Positions 8,752-17,700 of a DNA stretch of 64,000 bases are shown here, in pieces. Source of the stretch: Herminiimonas sp. KBW02 (GTDB taxonomy: Bacteria > Pseudomonadota > Gammaproteobacteria > Burkholderiales > Burkholderiaceae_D); NCBI RefSeq assembly GCF_003852535.1, contig NZ_QAJP01000004.1, positions 606,719 through 670,718 on the forward strand, given 5' to 3'. A program made the position numbers and the translations under genes. Below the pieces are notes generated by a model that saw only the letters and a list, made by a program, of their open reading frames with translations, was not told the DNA's origin and ran no database searches. Numbering within the stretch: position 1 is the stretch's first letter; each line of letters begins with the position of its first letter.

Positions 8752-9312
8752 ATGAAAAGAATATTTGATTTGTTATTGGCATTGTTGGCGTCTTGCATAT
8801 TGTTTGTGCCCATCGTGATCGTCGCATTTTTTGTTAAAATGACATCAAAAGGGCCTGCGGTATACTGGTCTGACAGGGTGGGAATACATAATAAAATCTT
8901 TAAAATGCCTAAATTCAGGACGATGAGGGTGGATACGCCGGCGGTAGCGACGCATTTGTTGACCAATCCTCAACAGTTTTTGACTCCTATAGGCTCATTT
9001 TTGCGCAAATCCAGCCTGGATGAACTTCCTCAGTTGTGGAGTATCCTCAAAGGCGATATGAGTTTTGTGGGGCCGCGCCCGGCCTTGTTCAACCAGGATG
9101 ATCTGGTTGCTTTGCGGACTCGCTTTGGCGTTGAGGGTATCAGGCCGGGATTAACCGGGTGGGCCCAGATCAATGGTCGTGACGAGTTGCCGATACCTGA
9201 AAAAGTAGCACTTGATGCAGAATATCTTGCGCGCCAGTCATTTTGGTTTGATATAAAAATATTGGTTCTGACGTTCCTAAAAGTATTAAAAAAAGACGGT
9301 GTTACACACTGA
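8752..9312 (+). CDS. Monotopic undecaprenyl-phosphate phosphoglycosyl transferase (PglC-like)
   Basis: A 186-residue bacterial sugar transferase that should move a sugar-1-phosphate onto undecaprenyl phosphate to begin each polysaccharide unit. It has one N-terminal hydrophobic segment (about residues 7-28, the re-entrant membrane helix), then KMPKFRTMR, the catalytic Asp-Glu pair in LRKSSLDELPQL, GDMSFVGPRP and PGLTGWAQINGRD. The compact length is that of the PglC/WcfS class without the long polytopic domain of WbaP. ATG 8752 is used; the frame opens nine bases earlier at a TTG. With WbpV and WbpM as neighbours the likely substrate is UDP-D-QuiNAc or UDP-D-FucNAc. Confidence 0.88.
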   Translation: MKRIFDLLLALLASCILFVPIVIVAFFVKMTSKGPAVYWSDRVGIHNKIFKMPKFRTMRVDTPAVATHLLTNPQQFLTPIGSFLRKSSLDELPQLWSILKGDMSFVGPRPALFNQDDLVALRTRFGVEGIRPGLTGWAQINGRDELPIPEKVALDAEYLARQSFWFDIKILVLTFLKVLKKDGVTH

Positions 9313-9318
9313 ACTCAG

Positions 9319-11298
9319 ATGAAATCATTCCTTGAATTACCGAGGTTTCAGAAGCAGCTGATAGCAGCAACGGCTGACCTGATTCTATTGCCGCTGACTT
9401 TTTATGTGGCAGTCTTGTTGCGCTACGATAGCAGCACGCCGCAATTGTTCGAGATGTATTTCTGGATGATCGTCGCGGCACCGCTGATTTCCATTCCTAT
9501 ATTTCTGCGGCTCGGTTTGTATCGTGCAGTGATTCGCTTCATCGATCAGAAAATCGTGTATGTCGTCGTATTGGGCGTGTCCTTATCTGTGGTTTGCATG
9601 GCAGCGCTGGCAACTTTTGTGCATTCCGCACCTTTGTCGCGCGGTGTATTTGGGATCTATTGGGTCAGCGCCATTCTGTATGTAGTCGCGAGTCGCTTTC
9701 TTGCACGGGGTTATTTGCTCAGAGCTGATGACCGAGGTGGTAGTGCAGTGCGCGTGGCCATTTATGGTGCCGGCCATTCCGGTATGCAATTGGCGAGCGC
9801 ATTGCGGGCAGGGCATGAATATCTGCCGGTAGCATTAATAGACGATAAAAAAGAACTGCATGGTGCGACCATTGCAGGTGTGAAGGTCTGGCCTTCGAGT
9901 GAGTTGCCTCGTCTGGTCGCAGAGAAGCAAATCAAGGAAGTTTTATTGGCGATGCCTTCATTACGCAAGGCGCAACAAAAATTAATCCTTGAGCAGTTGG
10001 AGCCCCTTAAAGTTAAAATCAAGGTAACTCCTCCTATTGCCAGCCTGGTGAATGGCGAGTTGCGTGTGCAGGATATACGCGATATCGAGATTGAGGATTT
10101 GCTGGGACGTGATGCAGTAGAGCCTGACCTTGGATTAATTACCAGCTGTATCACTGATAAAACCGTGATGGTGACCGGCGCAGGCGGATCAATCGGATCG
10201 GAGTTGTGTCGCCAGATTATTCGTCTTCGGCCGAAGCGTTTGCTCCTGCTTGATATGTCGGAGTTCGCGCTTTATTCAATCGAACAAGAGCTGCAGGAAA
10301 TCAAGAAGGGGCAAGGTTCTGAGATCAATGTATTGCCTTTTCTTGGCTCCGTATTGGAGTCGGAAAAATGTGAGCGCATTCTGCGCACTTTTTCAGTAGA
10401 TACGATCTACCACGCCGCAGCTTACAAACATGTTCCTTTGGTTGAACATAATCCTATCCAGGGAATACGTAATAACGCCTTGGGAACGTTGTGCCTTGCA
10501 CAGGCAGCAATTGCCGCTAAAGTCAGCTGCTTTGTATTGATTTCTACCGATAAAGCGGTACGTCCGACGAACGTAATGGGCGCGACCAAGCGCCTTGCTG
10601 AGTTGATCCTGCAGGCATTTGCACGCAGTCAGACCGGTACGCGCTTTTGCATGGTGCGCTTCGGTAATGTGCTAGGTTCGTCAGGATCTGTCGTCCCGCT
10701 GTTTCGCAAGCAAATTATGGCTGGGGGCCCGATTACTCTGACGCACCCTGAAATTACGCGTTATTTCATGACTATTCCTGAAGCTGCGCAGTTAGTGCTG
10801 CAGGCGGGGGCGATGGGCGAAGGTGGGGACGTGTTCGTACTCGATATGGGCGAGCCGGTGAAAATCCTGGATCTTGCGACGCGTATGGTTCACCTCAGCG
10901 GGCTGGAAGTGCAAGGTGATAGTGATGCGACGGATGCCATTGAAATTCAGCACGTCGGTTTGCGTCCGGGTGAAAAGCTGTATGAAGAGTTACTGATCGG
11001 TTCAAATGTCGAAGGTACGCAGCATCCTTTAATCATGCGAGCGCAAGAGACGGAGATTCCATGGACAGAGTTACAGCGCTTGTTGCAGGCTCTGGAGCAT
11101 GCATGCGAGCAGTTTGATTATGAAAAAGTGAGGGCTTTGCTACTGCAAGTTGTCGCAGAATATGCGCCGCAATGTGGGATCGAAGATTTTCTATGGAATG
11201 AAAAGCGTGGCGCCGCCACCAGTTTGGCAGCTACTGCCTCGGATATTGGTGGGCAAGTTAAATCCTCCAAGCCAGATTTAAAGCAGGTCATTAAGTAG
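9319..11298 (+). CDS. wbpM: Membrane-anchored UDP-GlcNAc 4,6-dehydratase WbpM/FlaA1-like
   Basis: A 659-residue inner-membrane enzyme that turns UDP-GlcNAc into UDP-4-keto-6-deoxy-GlcNAc. About four hydrophobic segments occupy residues 15-130. A first Rossmann-like domain follows (VAIYGAGHSG near residue 150). The catalytic SDR domain begins at VMVTGAGGSIGSELC near residue 284 and includes DMSEFALYSIE, HAAAYKHVPL and STDKAVRPTNVMGATK. In that last stretch Met replaces the catalytic Tyr, as in WbpM and FlaA1. RFGNVLGSSGSVVPLF and RPGEKLYEELL follow. Full length for WbpM-class proteins. It starts six bases after the phosphoglycosyl transferase and works with the WbpV-like reductase. Confidence 0.9.
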   Translation: MKSFLELPRFQKQLIAATADLILLPLTFYVAVLLRYDSSTPQLFEMYFWMIVAAPLISIPIFLRLGLYRAVIRFIDQKIVYVVVLGVSLSVVCMAALATFVHSAPLSRGVFGIYWVSAILYVVASRFLARGYLLRADDRGGSAVRVAIYGAGHSGMQLASALRAGHEYLPVALIDDKKELHGATIAGVKVWPSSELPRLVAEKQIKEVLLAMPSLRKAQQKLILEQLEPLKVKIKVTPPIASLVNGELRVQDIRDIEIEDLLGRDAVEPDLGLITSCITDKTVMVTGAGGSIGSELCRQIIRLRPKRLLLLDMSEFALYSIEQELQEIKKGQGSEINVLPFLGSVLESEKCERILRTFSVDTIYHAAAYKHVPLVEHNPIQGIRNNALGTLCLAQAAIAAKVSCFVLISTDKAVRPTNVMGATKRLAELILQAFARSQTGTRFCMVRFGNVLGSSGSVVPLFRKQIMAGGPITLTHPEITRYFMTIPEAAQLVLQAGAMGEGGDVFVLDMGEPVKILDLATRMVHLSGLEVQGDSDATDAIEIQHVGLRPGEKLYEELLIGSNVEGTQHPLIMRAQETEIPWTELQRLLQALEHACEQFDYEKVRALLLQVVAEYAPQCGIEDFLWNEKRGAATSLAATASDIGGQVKSSKPDLKQVIK

Positions 11299-11346
11299 GT
11301 TTCTGCAGAAATTCTTCCGAATATTTACCGCATATAGGTTAAACGC

Positions 11347-12444
11347 ATGATTCTAGTAACTGGCGGCGCTGGCTTTATCGGCTCCAATTTTGTATTAACC
11401 AGTTTGACTCAGGCTGATGAGTCCATCCTGAATGTTGATAAGTTAACTTATGCAGGGAATCTGAATAATTTACAGTCTGTATCGCACGATGCGCGGCATA
11501 TCTTTGTGCATGCAGATATTTGCGATAACGAACGCATGCTTGCTTTACTGATGGAGCATAAGCCGTCAGCCATCGTGCATTTCGCGGCGGAAAGCCATGT
11601 AGATCGGTCGATTCTTGGCCCGGCTGAGTTTGTTCGCACGAATGTAAATGGGACATTCAGTTTATTGGAAGCCGCGCGTAGTTACTGGTCTGGATTGGCA
11701 GGTGCGGACAAAGCGGTTTTCCGTTTTTTGCATGTCTCTACTGATGAAGTATATGGTTCGCTCGGGCCGAATGATGCGCCATTTTCTGAAACAACAGCGT
11801 ATGCGCCTAACAGTCCTTACTCAGCGTCCAAGGCAGCCTCTGATCATTTGGTGCGCTCTTACTTCCACACATATGGTTTGCCGACGCTGACAAGCAACTG
11901 TTCGAATAATTACGGTCCGTATCATTTTCCGGAAAAATTGATTCCTCTGGTGATTGCGAATGCGCTCGCAGGGAAAGATTTACCTATTTACGGCGATGGA
12001 CAACAAATACGCGACTGGCTATATGTGGGTGACCACTGCGCTGCGATTCGTCGTGTCTTGAAAGATGGCAAGCCTGGCGAGACCTACAATATTGGTGGCT
12101 GGAATGAAAAAGCCAATCTGGACGTAGTCCACACGCTGTGCGATATCCTGGATGAATTGAAGCCAGCCGATGCAGGTCATAGTTATCGTCAGCAAATTAC
12201 CTATGTGACGGATCGCCCTGGGCATGATCGTCGTTATGCGATCGATGCCGGGAAGATAGAGCGCGAGTTAGGCTGGAGGCCAGCAGAGACATTTGATACC
12301 GGTATCAGAAAGACCGTGCAGTGGTACCTCGACAATCAGGCATGGGTGCGAGATGTGCAGTCCGGCGAATACATGAAATGGCTGGAAAAAAACTATAGCC
12401 AGCGGGACAGTGCTGCTAATACAAATCAGCAGGGAGCAATATGA
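11347..12444 (+). CDS. rmlB: dTDP-glucose 4,6-dehydratase RmlB
   Basis: A 365-residue cytoplasmic SDR enzyme for step two of dTDP-L-rhamnose synthesis. It carries [11 protein letters not shown] for NAD binding, [25 protein letters not shown], the [10 protein letters not shown] segment with the acid/base residues, YSASK as the catalytic Tyr/Lys pair, and [16 protein letters not shown]. All are diagnostic for RmlB. The stop overlaps rmlA by four bases (ATGA). First gene of an intact rmlB-rmlA-rmlC-rmlD run that closes the polysaccharide locus. Confidence 0.96.
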   Translation: MILVTGGAGFIGSNFVLTSLTQADESILNVDKLTYAGNLNNLQSVSHDARHIFVHADICDNERMLALLMEHKPSAIVHFAAESHVDRSILGPAEFVRTNVNGTFSLLEAARSYWSGLAGADKAVFRFLHVSTDEVYGSLGPNDAPFSETTAYAPNSPYSASKAASDHLVRSYFHTYGLPTLTSNCSNNYGPYHFPEKLIPLVIANALAGKDLPIYGDGQQIRDWLYVGDHCAAIRRVLKDGKPGETYNIGGWNEKANLDVVHTLCDILDELKPADAGHSYRQQITYVTDRPGHDRRYAIDAGKIERELGWRPAETFDTGIRKTVQWYLDNQAWVRDVQSGEYMKWLEKNYSQRDSAANTNQQGAI

Positions 12445-13346
12445 CGTCGCTAGCCAATAATCCACGTCCGCGTAAGGGAATTCTTCTAGCTGGTGGTTCT
12501 GGTACGCGCCTGTACCCGGTTACCATTTCCATCTCCAAACAGTTGTTGCCGGTTTACGATAAACCGATGATTTACTACCCGCTGAGTACTTTGATGCTGG
12601 CAGGGATAAAAGACATCTTGCTGATTTCAACGCCCCAGGATACGCCGCGTTTTCAGGAGTTGTTGGGTGATGGCAGCCAGTGGGGCATCAATCTGACTTA
12701 TGCTGTGCAGCCATCGCCGGATGGACTGGCTCAGGCTTTTATTATCGGTCGTGAATTTATAGGCGACTCTCCATCAGCATTGATCCTGGGCGACAATATT
12801 TTCTATGGCAATGATTTCGAGAAACAATTACGGGATGCGTCAGCACGGGTGAGCGGATCTACGGTTTTTGCCTACCACGTTCAAGATCCCGAACGGTATG
12901 GCGTCGTTGAGTTCGACAGTCAGCGCCGGGCAGTGAGCATCGAAGAAAAACCTCTGCAGCCTAAATCCAATTACGCGGTAACTGGGCTGTACTTTTACGA
13001 TGAACAGGTTTGCGATATCGCGGCAACGATTAAACCTTCGCCACGCGGTGAGCTGGAGATTACCGATATCAATCGCGTCTATCTTGAACGCGATCAACTG
13101 GATGTCGAGTTAATGGGGCGCGGTATGGCCTGGCTGGACACCGGTACGCATGAATCCTTGCTGGAAGCTGGTCAATTTATCGCGACGATAGAAAATCGAC
13201 AAGGACTCAAGATTGCCTGCCCGGAGGAAATCGCCTTCCGCAAAGGGTATATCGATCTGGAGCAGATGAAAAGACTGGCCGAGCCTTTGAAGAAAAACGG
13301 ATACGGACGTTACCTGCTTCAGGTCATCAATGAAAAGAATTTTTGA
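12441..13346 (+). CDS. rmlA: Glucose-1-phosphate thymidylyltransferase RmlA
   Basis: A 301-residue nucleotidyltransferase making dTDP-glucose from glucose-1-phosphate and dTTP, the committed step of the rhamnose pathway. The signature [16 protein letters not shown] near residue 14, [18 protein letters not shown], the metal-binding Asp in [10 protein letters not shown], and [20 protein letters not shown] are all present. RmlA proteins of about 290-300 residues are the short allosterically regulated type, inhibited by dTDP-rhamnose; that regulation is family knowledge. The ATG overlaps rmlB, and the stop is two bases before the ATG of rmlC. Confidence 0.96.
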   Translation: MTSLANNPRPRKGILLAGGSGTRLYPVTISISKQLLPVYDKPMIYYPLSTLMLAGIKDILLISTPQDTPRFQELLGDGSQWGINLTYAVQPSPDGLAQAFIIGREFIGDSPSALILGDNIFYGNDFEKQLRDASARVSGSTVFAYHVQDPERYGVVEFDSQRRAVSIEEKPLQPKSNYAVTGLYFYDEQVCDIAATIKPSPRGELEITDINRVYLERDQLDVELMGRGMAWLDTGTHESLLEAGQFIATIENRQGLKIACPEEIAFRKGYIDLEQMKRLAEPLKKNGYGRYLLQVINEKNF

Positions 13347-13348
13347 GT

Positions 13349-13894
13349 ATGCAGATTAAACCTTTGAATATCCCGGATGTTTTGTTGATTGAGCCGCAAG
13401 TATTCAGGGACGACAGGGGGTTTTTCTTCGAAAGCTTTAACGAAGAGCGCTTTACCAGATTAAGTGGTATCCGGCCGCGATTTGTACAGGATAACCACTC
13501 CCAATCGGCCCGCAATGTTTTGCACGGCCTGCACTATCAAATCAAACAGACGCAAGCCAAACTGGTACGCGTCATTGTCGGCGAAGTCTTCGACGTCGCC
13601 GTCGACCTCCGCAAAAGCTCCCCGACTTTCGGCCAGTGGACAGGCGCAGTCCTATCCGCTGAAAACAAACGTCAAATGTGGATCCCGGAGGGCTTCGCGC
13701 ACGGTTTTGTCGTCACCAGCGATAGCGCAGAATTCCTTTACAAGACGACAGACTATTGGGCACCTGAGCATGAGCGCTGCATAGCCTGGAATGATCCCGC
13801 CATCGCGATCGACTGGCCCATAAACGGCATGCCTACGCTGTCATTCAAGGATCAAAAAGGAGTGTCCCTGGCAGATGCGGAGGTGTTTGCTTGA
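13349..13894 (+). CDS. rmlC: dTDP-4-dehydrorhamnose 3,5-epimerase RmlC
   Basis: A 181-residue cupin-fold epimerase acting on dTDP-4-keto-6-deoxyglucose. Conserved features are EPQVFRDDRGFFFESFN, QDNHSQSARNVLHGLHYQ with the catalytic His, RVIVGEVFDVAVDLR with the partner Asp, and WIPEGFAHGFVV. ATG 13349 is used; a TTG two codons earlier is in frame but overlaps the rmlA stop. Codon use from the middle of the gene becomes visibly more C-rich at third positions than in the glycosyltransferase genes upstream. The gene ends in a four-base overlap with the TTG start of rmlD. Confidence 0.95.
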   Translation: MQIKPLNIPDVLLIEPQVFRDDRGFFFESFNEERFTRLSGIRPRFVQDNHSQSARNVLHGLHYQIKQTQAKLVRVIVGEVFDVAVDLRKSSPTFGQWTGAVLSAENKRQMWIPEGFAHGFVVTSDSAEFLYKTTDYWAPEHERCIAWNDPAIAIDWPINGMPTLSFKDQKGVSLADAEVFA

Positions 13895-14787
13895 AGATCC
13901 TGCTGACAGGATCCAGCGGACAGGTCGGCTACGAGTTACAGCGGACCTTGCAAGGTTTGGGGCAGGTGATATCACTGGATCGTTCGCAAATGGATTTGTC
14001 CGATCTGGATCAGGTGCGCACTGTCATACGTAAGGTAAAACCGCAACTGATTGTGAATCCGGCGGCTTATACCGCGGTCGATCTGGCGGAAAGCGAAACT
14101 GAGCTGGCGATGCGTATCAATGCGCAAGCGCCCGAGGTGATGGCGCTGGAAGCACGTCAACTGGGTGCCGCGATAATTCACTATTCGACCGATTACGTGT
14201 TCGATGGCGAGCAAGCCGGGAGTTATGCCGAAGACGATCTGCCTAATCCGCAAAGTGTTTACGGCCGTAGCAAACTGGCTGGTGAGCAGGCGATACAGGC
14301 AGCGGGGATTCCCCATCTGATTTTGCGCACGAGTTGGGTGTATGGTGCGAGAGGAAAGAATTTCTTGCTGACGGTGCGTCGGCTGGCGCAGCAGCGAGAT
14401 GAGCTACGCATAGTCGCTGATCAGTTTGGCGCGCCGACCTGGTGCCGGACGATAGCGGAAGCGACAGCGCATGCATTGATACAGATGCAGAGGTATTCAG
14501 GTACGCAGCAGGATGCAGAGCTGGATCATGAGGTCTGGCAAAGTCGTGGCGGTTTGTACCACCTGACTGCGCAAGGACGGACCAGCTGGCATGGGCTGAC
14601 GCAAGCTATTCTTGCGCATCCATCGGTAAGCAAGAAACCGCGGCTGACAGCGATAGGTACACAGGATTATCCGTTGCCAGCCAGGCGCCCAGCTAACTCA
14701 TCTTTATCGTGCGAACGCTTTATGCAGACATTTTGCGGTTTGCCTGCCTGGGATGAAGCTTTGAAGCTTTGTCAGGACGGGATGTAA
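13891..14787 (+). CDS. rmlD: dTDP-4-dehydrorhamnose reductase RmlD
   Basis: A 298-residue SDR reductase completing dTDP-L-rhamnose. Seen are GSSGQVGYEL for NAD(P)H, NPAAYTAVDLAE, YSTDYVFDGEQAG, the catalytic YGRSK, and LRTSWVYGARGKNFLLTV with DQFGAPTW, the usual RmlD series. The start is TTG at 13891, overlapping the TGA of rmlC (TTGA). A purine-rich site (GCGGAGG) lies upstream and no ATG fits. It is the last gene of the polysaccharide locus and is followed by a strong terminator. Confidence 0.94.
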   Translation: MKILLTGSSGQVGYELQRTLQGLGQVISLDRSQMDLSDLDQVRTVIRKVKPQLIVNPAAYTAVDLAESETELAMRINAQAPEVMALEARQLGAAIIHYSTDYVFDGEQAGSYAEDDLPNPQSVYGRSKLAGEQAIQAAGIPHLILRTSWVYGARGKNFLLTVRRLAQQRDELRIVADQFGAPTWCRTIAEATAHALIQMQRYSGTQQDAELDHEVWQSRGGLYHLTAQGRTSWHGLTQAILAHPSVSKKPRLTAIGTQDYPLPARRPANSSLSCERFMQTFCGLPAWDEALKLCQDGM

Positions 14788-14806
14788 AGCAATAATCAGA
14801 AGCAAT

Positions 14807-14859
14807 AAAAAAGCTGCCGGAAGATCGCGTTCATTTGCGATGTTCCGGCAGCTTTTTTT
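14807..14859. terminator. Bidirectional terminator closing the polysaccharide locus
   Basis: Arms GCTGCCGGAA and TTCCGGCAGC enclose a second stem ATCGC/GCGAT. An A-run precedes the hairpin and a T-run follows it, so it can stop transcription from rmlD on the plus strand and from the iron-binding-protein gene on the minus strand. Confidence 0.93.
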
Positions 14860-14873
14860 ACATGGTCTGCAGC

Positions 14874-15911
14874 TTATTTGTAGCCGACGCGATCAAGTAT
14901 TTTTTGTGCGGCGATTTGATTTTTACCGATCGCGGCGATGGAGATATTTTCCATCTTGTATGTACCCAGTGATTCCAGGGCTTCGTTTTTTACGTGTACT
15001 TTTTTGACGGCAGGCCATTCATTATTGCCATCTGCAAAGTAGGCTTGTGCTTCGTCGCTGGCCAGATACTCGAGGAACTTCACTGCTGCTTCGCGATGAG
15101 GGGCATGCTTGGCCACGCCGCCGCCTGCGATATTGAAGTGAGTGCCGCTGGTTTTAGCATTAGGCCAGATAAAGCCGACGTTTTTCATTGCTGCGACATC
15201 TTCCGGCTTGGTCGAGCGCAGCATGCGTACGTAGTAGTAAGAGTTGGCAATCGCGACACCGCACTCACCTGACGCAACGCCTTTGATTTGATCCGTGTCG
15301 CCGCCGCGTGGTGGGCGCGCAAAGTTCGCTACCATGCCTTTGGCCCATTGCTCGGTCGCTTTTTCACCGTCACGTTCTATCATCGAGCCGATCAGTGACA
15401 GATTGTAGGGATGCGAGCCGGAGCGGGTGCAGACCTTGCCTTTGTTTTTAGGATCAGCCAGTGATTCATAGGTGGCGACGTCGGCCGGATTTACCGTCGC
15501 CTTGTTATAGACGATCACACGTGCGCGGGTCGAAAAACCAAACCATTCAGGACCCTGGCCATCATCTTTGCCGTGCAAATTGGCAGGAATGCGTTTGCTC
15601 AGGACGGCTGATTTTACCGGCTGGAAGAAACCCTCAATTTCTGCGCGCCAGATACGCGCAGCATCGACCATGACGATGACGTCAGCCTGGCTATTCTTGC
15701 CTTCGTTTTTCAGGCGTTCAAACAGCGCATTGTCATCGGCTTCGATGCGATTGATCTTGATGCCAGTCTGTTTGGTGAAGTTGGAGTAGAGCAATTCATC
15801 CGTCTGATAATGGCGCGCTGAGTAGAGGTTCAGCACTTTTTCTTGTGCTTGCGCGACCGTGACGGTGGCCATCAGGGACATTGCGGCGAGTAGGGTACTT
15901 ACTTGTCTCAT
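14874..15911 (-). CDS. Fe(III) ABC-transporter periplasmic binding protein (FbpA/FutA family)
   Basis: A 345-residue periplasmic ferric-iron binding protein. It has a Sec signal peptide (about residues 1-22, cleaved after AQA) and then KVLNLYSARHYQTDELLY, the family's N-terminal iron-site region. The tyrosine pair in NSYYYVRML, which supplies metal ligands in FutA/FbpA proteins, and WPNAKTSGTHFN with GGGVAKHAPH in the second lobe are also present. Length is typical. The ribosome site AAAGGAAA precedes the ATG. No permease or ATPase gene is adjacent, so it must work with a transporter encoded elsewhere. A candidate Fur site overlaps its promoter, consistent with iron-starvation induction. Confidence 0.9.
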   Translation of the reverse strand: MRQVSTLLAAMSLMATVTVAQAQEKVLNLYSARHYQTDELLYSNFTKQTGIKINRIEADDNALFERLKNEGKNSQADVIVMVDAARIWRAEIEGFFQPVKSAVLSKRIPANLHGKDDGQGPEWFGFSTRARVIVYNKATVNPADVATYESLADPKNKGKVCTRSGSHPYNLSLIGSMIERDGEKATEQWAKGMVANFARPPRGGDTDQIKGVASGECGVAIANSYYYVRMLRSTKPEDVAAMKNVGFIWPNAKTSGTHFNIAGGGVAKHAPHREAAVKFLEYLASDEAQAYFADGNNEWPAVKKVHVKNEALESLGTYKMENISIAAIGKNQIAAQKILDRVGYK

Positions 15912-15954
15912 GTGTTTCCTTTGTTTATCAATGGAGATTTCTGCTGCAGGCAGT

Positions 15955-15993
15955 ATATTAGGATTTCGTTAAGATGGAAACGATTCTCAATTG
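15955..15993 (-). promoter_or_regulatory. Candidate Fur-controlled promoter of the iron-binding-protein gene
   Basis: Read on the minus strand, TCGTTT (15983-15978) and TAATAT (15960-15955) lie 17 bases apart and could be the -35 and -10 boxes. Over the -35 sits TTGAGAATCGTTTCC, which agrees with the core of the Fur consensus (TGATAATCATTATC) at about 10 of 14 positions. The fit to an iron-uptake gene supports the call; it is sequence matching by eye only. Confidence 0.5.
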
Positions 15994-16084
15994 CTTATTT
16001 GCGCTTATTCCTTGCTTACTTTAGGTAACAACCATGCAAGCGGAAAAAGGGTACTCTTCGTTCTTTGTAAAAAAATGATCCGAG

Positions 16085-16999
16085 ATGTCGAAAAGTTATT
16101 TCAGTAAATTCCTGTTAGTCGGCCTGTTATTAGCGCAGGCTGCATGTACATTCCTGCCGACCAAATCCGAGCCCGTGGCGCCGGTTGTCGTGACGCCAAA
16201 GTCCGCTGCGCCAGTCAAAATTGCGCTTGTGCTGGGTGGTGGCGCGGCGCGCGGGTTCGCGCATATCGGCGTCATCAAGGCGCTGGAGTCGCAAGGCATC
16301 GTACCGGACATGGTGGTCGGCACCAGTGCCGGCAGCGTGGTCGGCGCCCTCTATGCAGCTGGCAACAATGGCTTCGCATTGCAGCAAATGGCGCTGGCGA
16401 TGGATGAGGCCGCGATTTCTGACTGGTCCGTGCCATTTTTTGCCAAATCCAGCGGCGTATTAAAAGGAGATGCGCTGCAAAACTATGTGAACAAGGCAGT
16501 TCGGAATGTCCCTATAGAAAAGATGAAAATCCCGTTTGCCGCAGTGGCGACAGATCTGAACAGCGGGCAGCCTGTTTTATTTCAGCGTGGCAATACAGGG
16601 TTGGCGGTACGCGCATCTTCTGCTGTGCCGGGTTTGTTCCAGCCTGTGAAGATCGGTGAGCGTATGTATGTGGATGGCGGCCTGGTTGCTCCGGTGCCGG
16701 TACATTTTGCCAAGGAAATGGGTGCTGACTTCATTATTGCGGTGAATATCTCGGTACAACCGGAAGTGCAACTGGCGTCGAGCTCGCTGGATGTCTTGCT
16801 ACAGACCTTTGCCATCATGGGGCAAAGCCTGAACCGCTTCGAACTGAAGGATGCGGATAGTGTGATCCGTCCGAGCCTGGGTGATATGAAGGGAAATGAC
16901 TTCAATGGTCGTAACCGTGCGATCCTGGCGGGAGAGCAGGCGGCGATGGCGCTGATGCCGGAGCTGAAGAAAAAGCTCGCCAGCAAACGTGAGCAGTAA
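16085..16999 (+). CDS. Patatin-like phospholipase lipoprotein (RssA-type)
   Basis: A 304-residue serine hydrolase of the bacterial patatin family. The first 21 residues form a lipoprotein signal with the lipobox LAQAAC, so it is expected to be lipid-anchored in the envelope. The oxyanion loop is LGGGAARGFAHIG near residue 51, the nucleophile elbow is GTSAGS near residue 81, and the dyad Asp is in VDGGLVAPVP near residue 200. Both catalytic residues are present, so it should be an active esterase/phospholipase; the natural lipid is unknown. It is monocistronic, with a hairpin terminator ten bases after its stop. Confidence 0.88.
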   Translation: MSKSYFSKFLLVGLLLAQAACTFLPTKSEPVAPVVVTPKSAAPVKIALVLGGGAARGFAHIGVIKALESQGIVPDMVVGTSAGSVVGALYAAGNNGFALQQMALAMDEAAISDWSVPFFAKSSGVLKGDALQNYVNKAVRNVPIEKMKIPFAAVATDLNSGQPVLFQRGNTGLAVRASSAVPGLFQPVKIGERMYVDGGLVAPVPVHFAKEMGADFIIAVNISVQPEVQLASSSLDVLLQTFAIMGQSLNRFELKDADSVIRPSLGDMKGNDFNGRNRAILAGEQAAMALMPELKKKLASKREQ

Positions 17000-17010
17000 T
17001 CCAGACCATA

Positions 17011-17038
17011 AAAAAACGCACCCTAGGGTGCGTTTTTT
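17011..17038. terminator. Bidirectional terminator between convergent genes
   Basis: CGCACCCTAGGGTGCG is a perfect palindrome flanked by an A-run and a T-run. It serves the patatin gene on the plus strand and the NlpC/P60 gene on the minus strand, whose stop codon overlaps it. Confidence 0.92.
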
Positions 17039-17588
17039 ATTTGACTGGCGGGAAGTCCTGTTCCGGTTCGCTGATGCGTCTGCCGCCGTTAAAGCGCTTT
17101 TTCCAGTATGCGATGTCCATGCTTTCTATGCGCACTTGGCCACCGGCAGATGGAGAGTGTATGAATTTGCGGTCACCCAGATAAATGCCGACGTGGGAGA
17201 AGCCCTTGCGCAAGGTATTGTAGAAAACCAGATCGCCCGGCTGTAAATCGTCTTTGTCGACGTGTTTGCCGACATGGCTGATTTCAACCGAAGTGCGAGG
17301 CAGGATCAGCCCCCAGGTTTCTTTGAATATATGACGTACCAGACCGCTGCAGTCGAGACCGCTTTCCGGGGTGGAGCCGCCGTATTTGTAATGGATACCC
17401 AGCATGCCCATGGCCTGCATGGCCAGCTCTGATGCGTGGTTGGAGATGCTTTGCAACTTGCTGACTTGCGCATTTTGCTCTGGTGGCGGCGCTTCGGCGC
17501 TCCACGCAGAACCCGCCAACAGGCTGAACGCTAATACGGCCGAGCGTGCCAGTTGAGCAGTGCGGAAGTTAGGTTGCAAAAATGTCAT
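17037..17588 (-). CDS. Exported NlpC/P60-family (C40) peptidoglycan endopeptidase
   Basis: A 183-residue cell-wall hydrolase with a signal peptide (about residues 1-30, ending AWSA) and one NlpC/P60 domain. The catalytic Cys lies in LDCSGLVRHIF near residue 80, the His in GFSHVGIYLGD, and the third polar residue is the His of FIHSPSAGG. GIHYKYGG and LQPGDLVFY are further family marks. No extra cell-wall-binding domain is visible. It should cut gamma-D-glutamyl-meso-diaminopimelate bonds in stem peptides in the periplasm, by family knowledge. Single gene; its 3' end sits in the shared terminator. Confidence 0.9.
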   Translation of the reverse strand: MTFLQPNFRTAQLARSAVLAFSLLAGSAWSAEAPPPEQNAQVSKLQSISNHASELAMQAMGMLGIHYKYGGSTPESGLDCSGLVRHIFKETWGLILPRTSVEISHVGKHVDKDDLQPGDLVFYNTLRKGFSHVGIYLGDRKFIHSPSAGGQVRIESMDIAYWKKRFNGGRRISEPEQDFPPVK

Positions 17589-17700
17589 CGGATGCGATTT
17601 CCTTCAATGGAACTAACGGAATGTATGTCAATCTGGAAGTGCTGTCAAAATTTATTCGCTGGCGTTATGCTGTTGTCACCATCAAAAAAGTTGGATTTAC

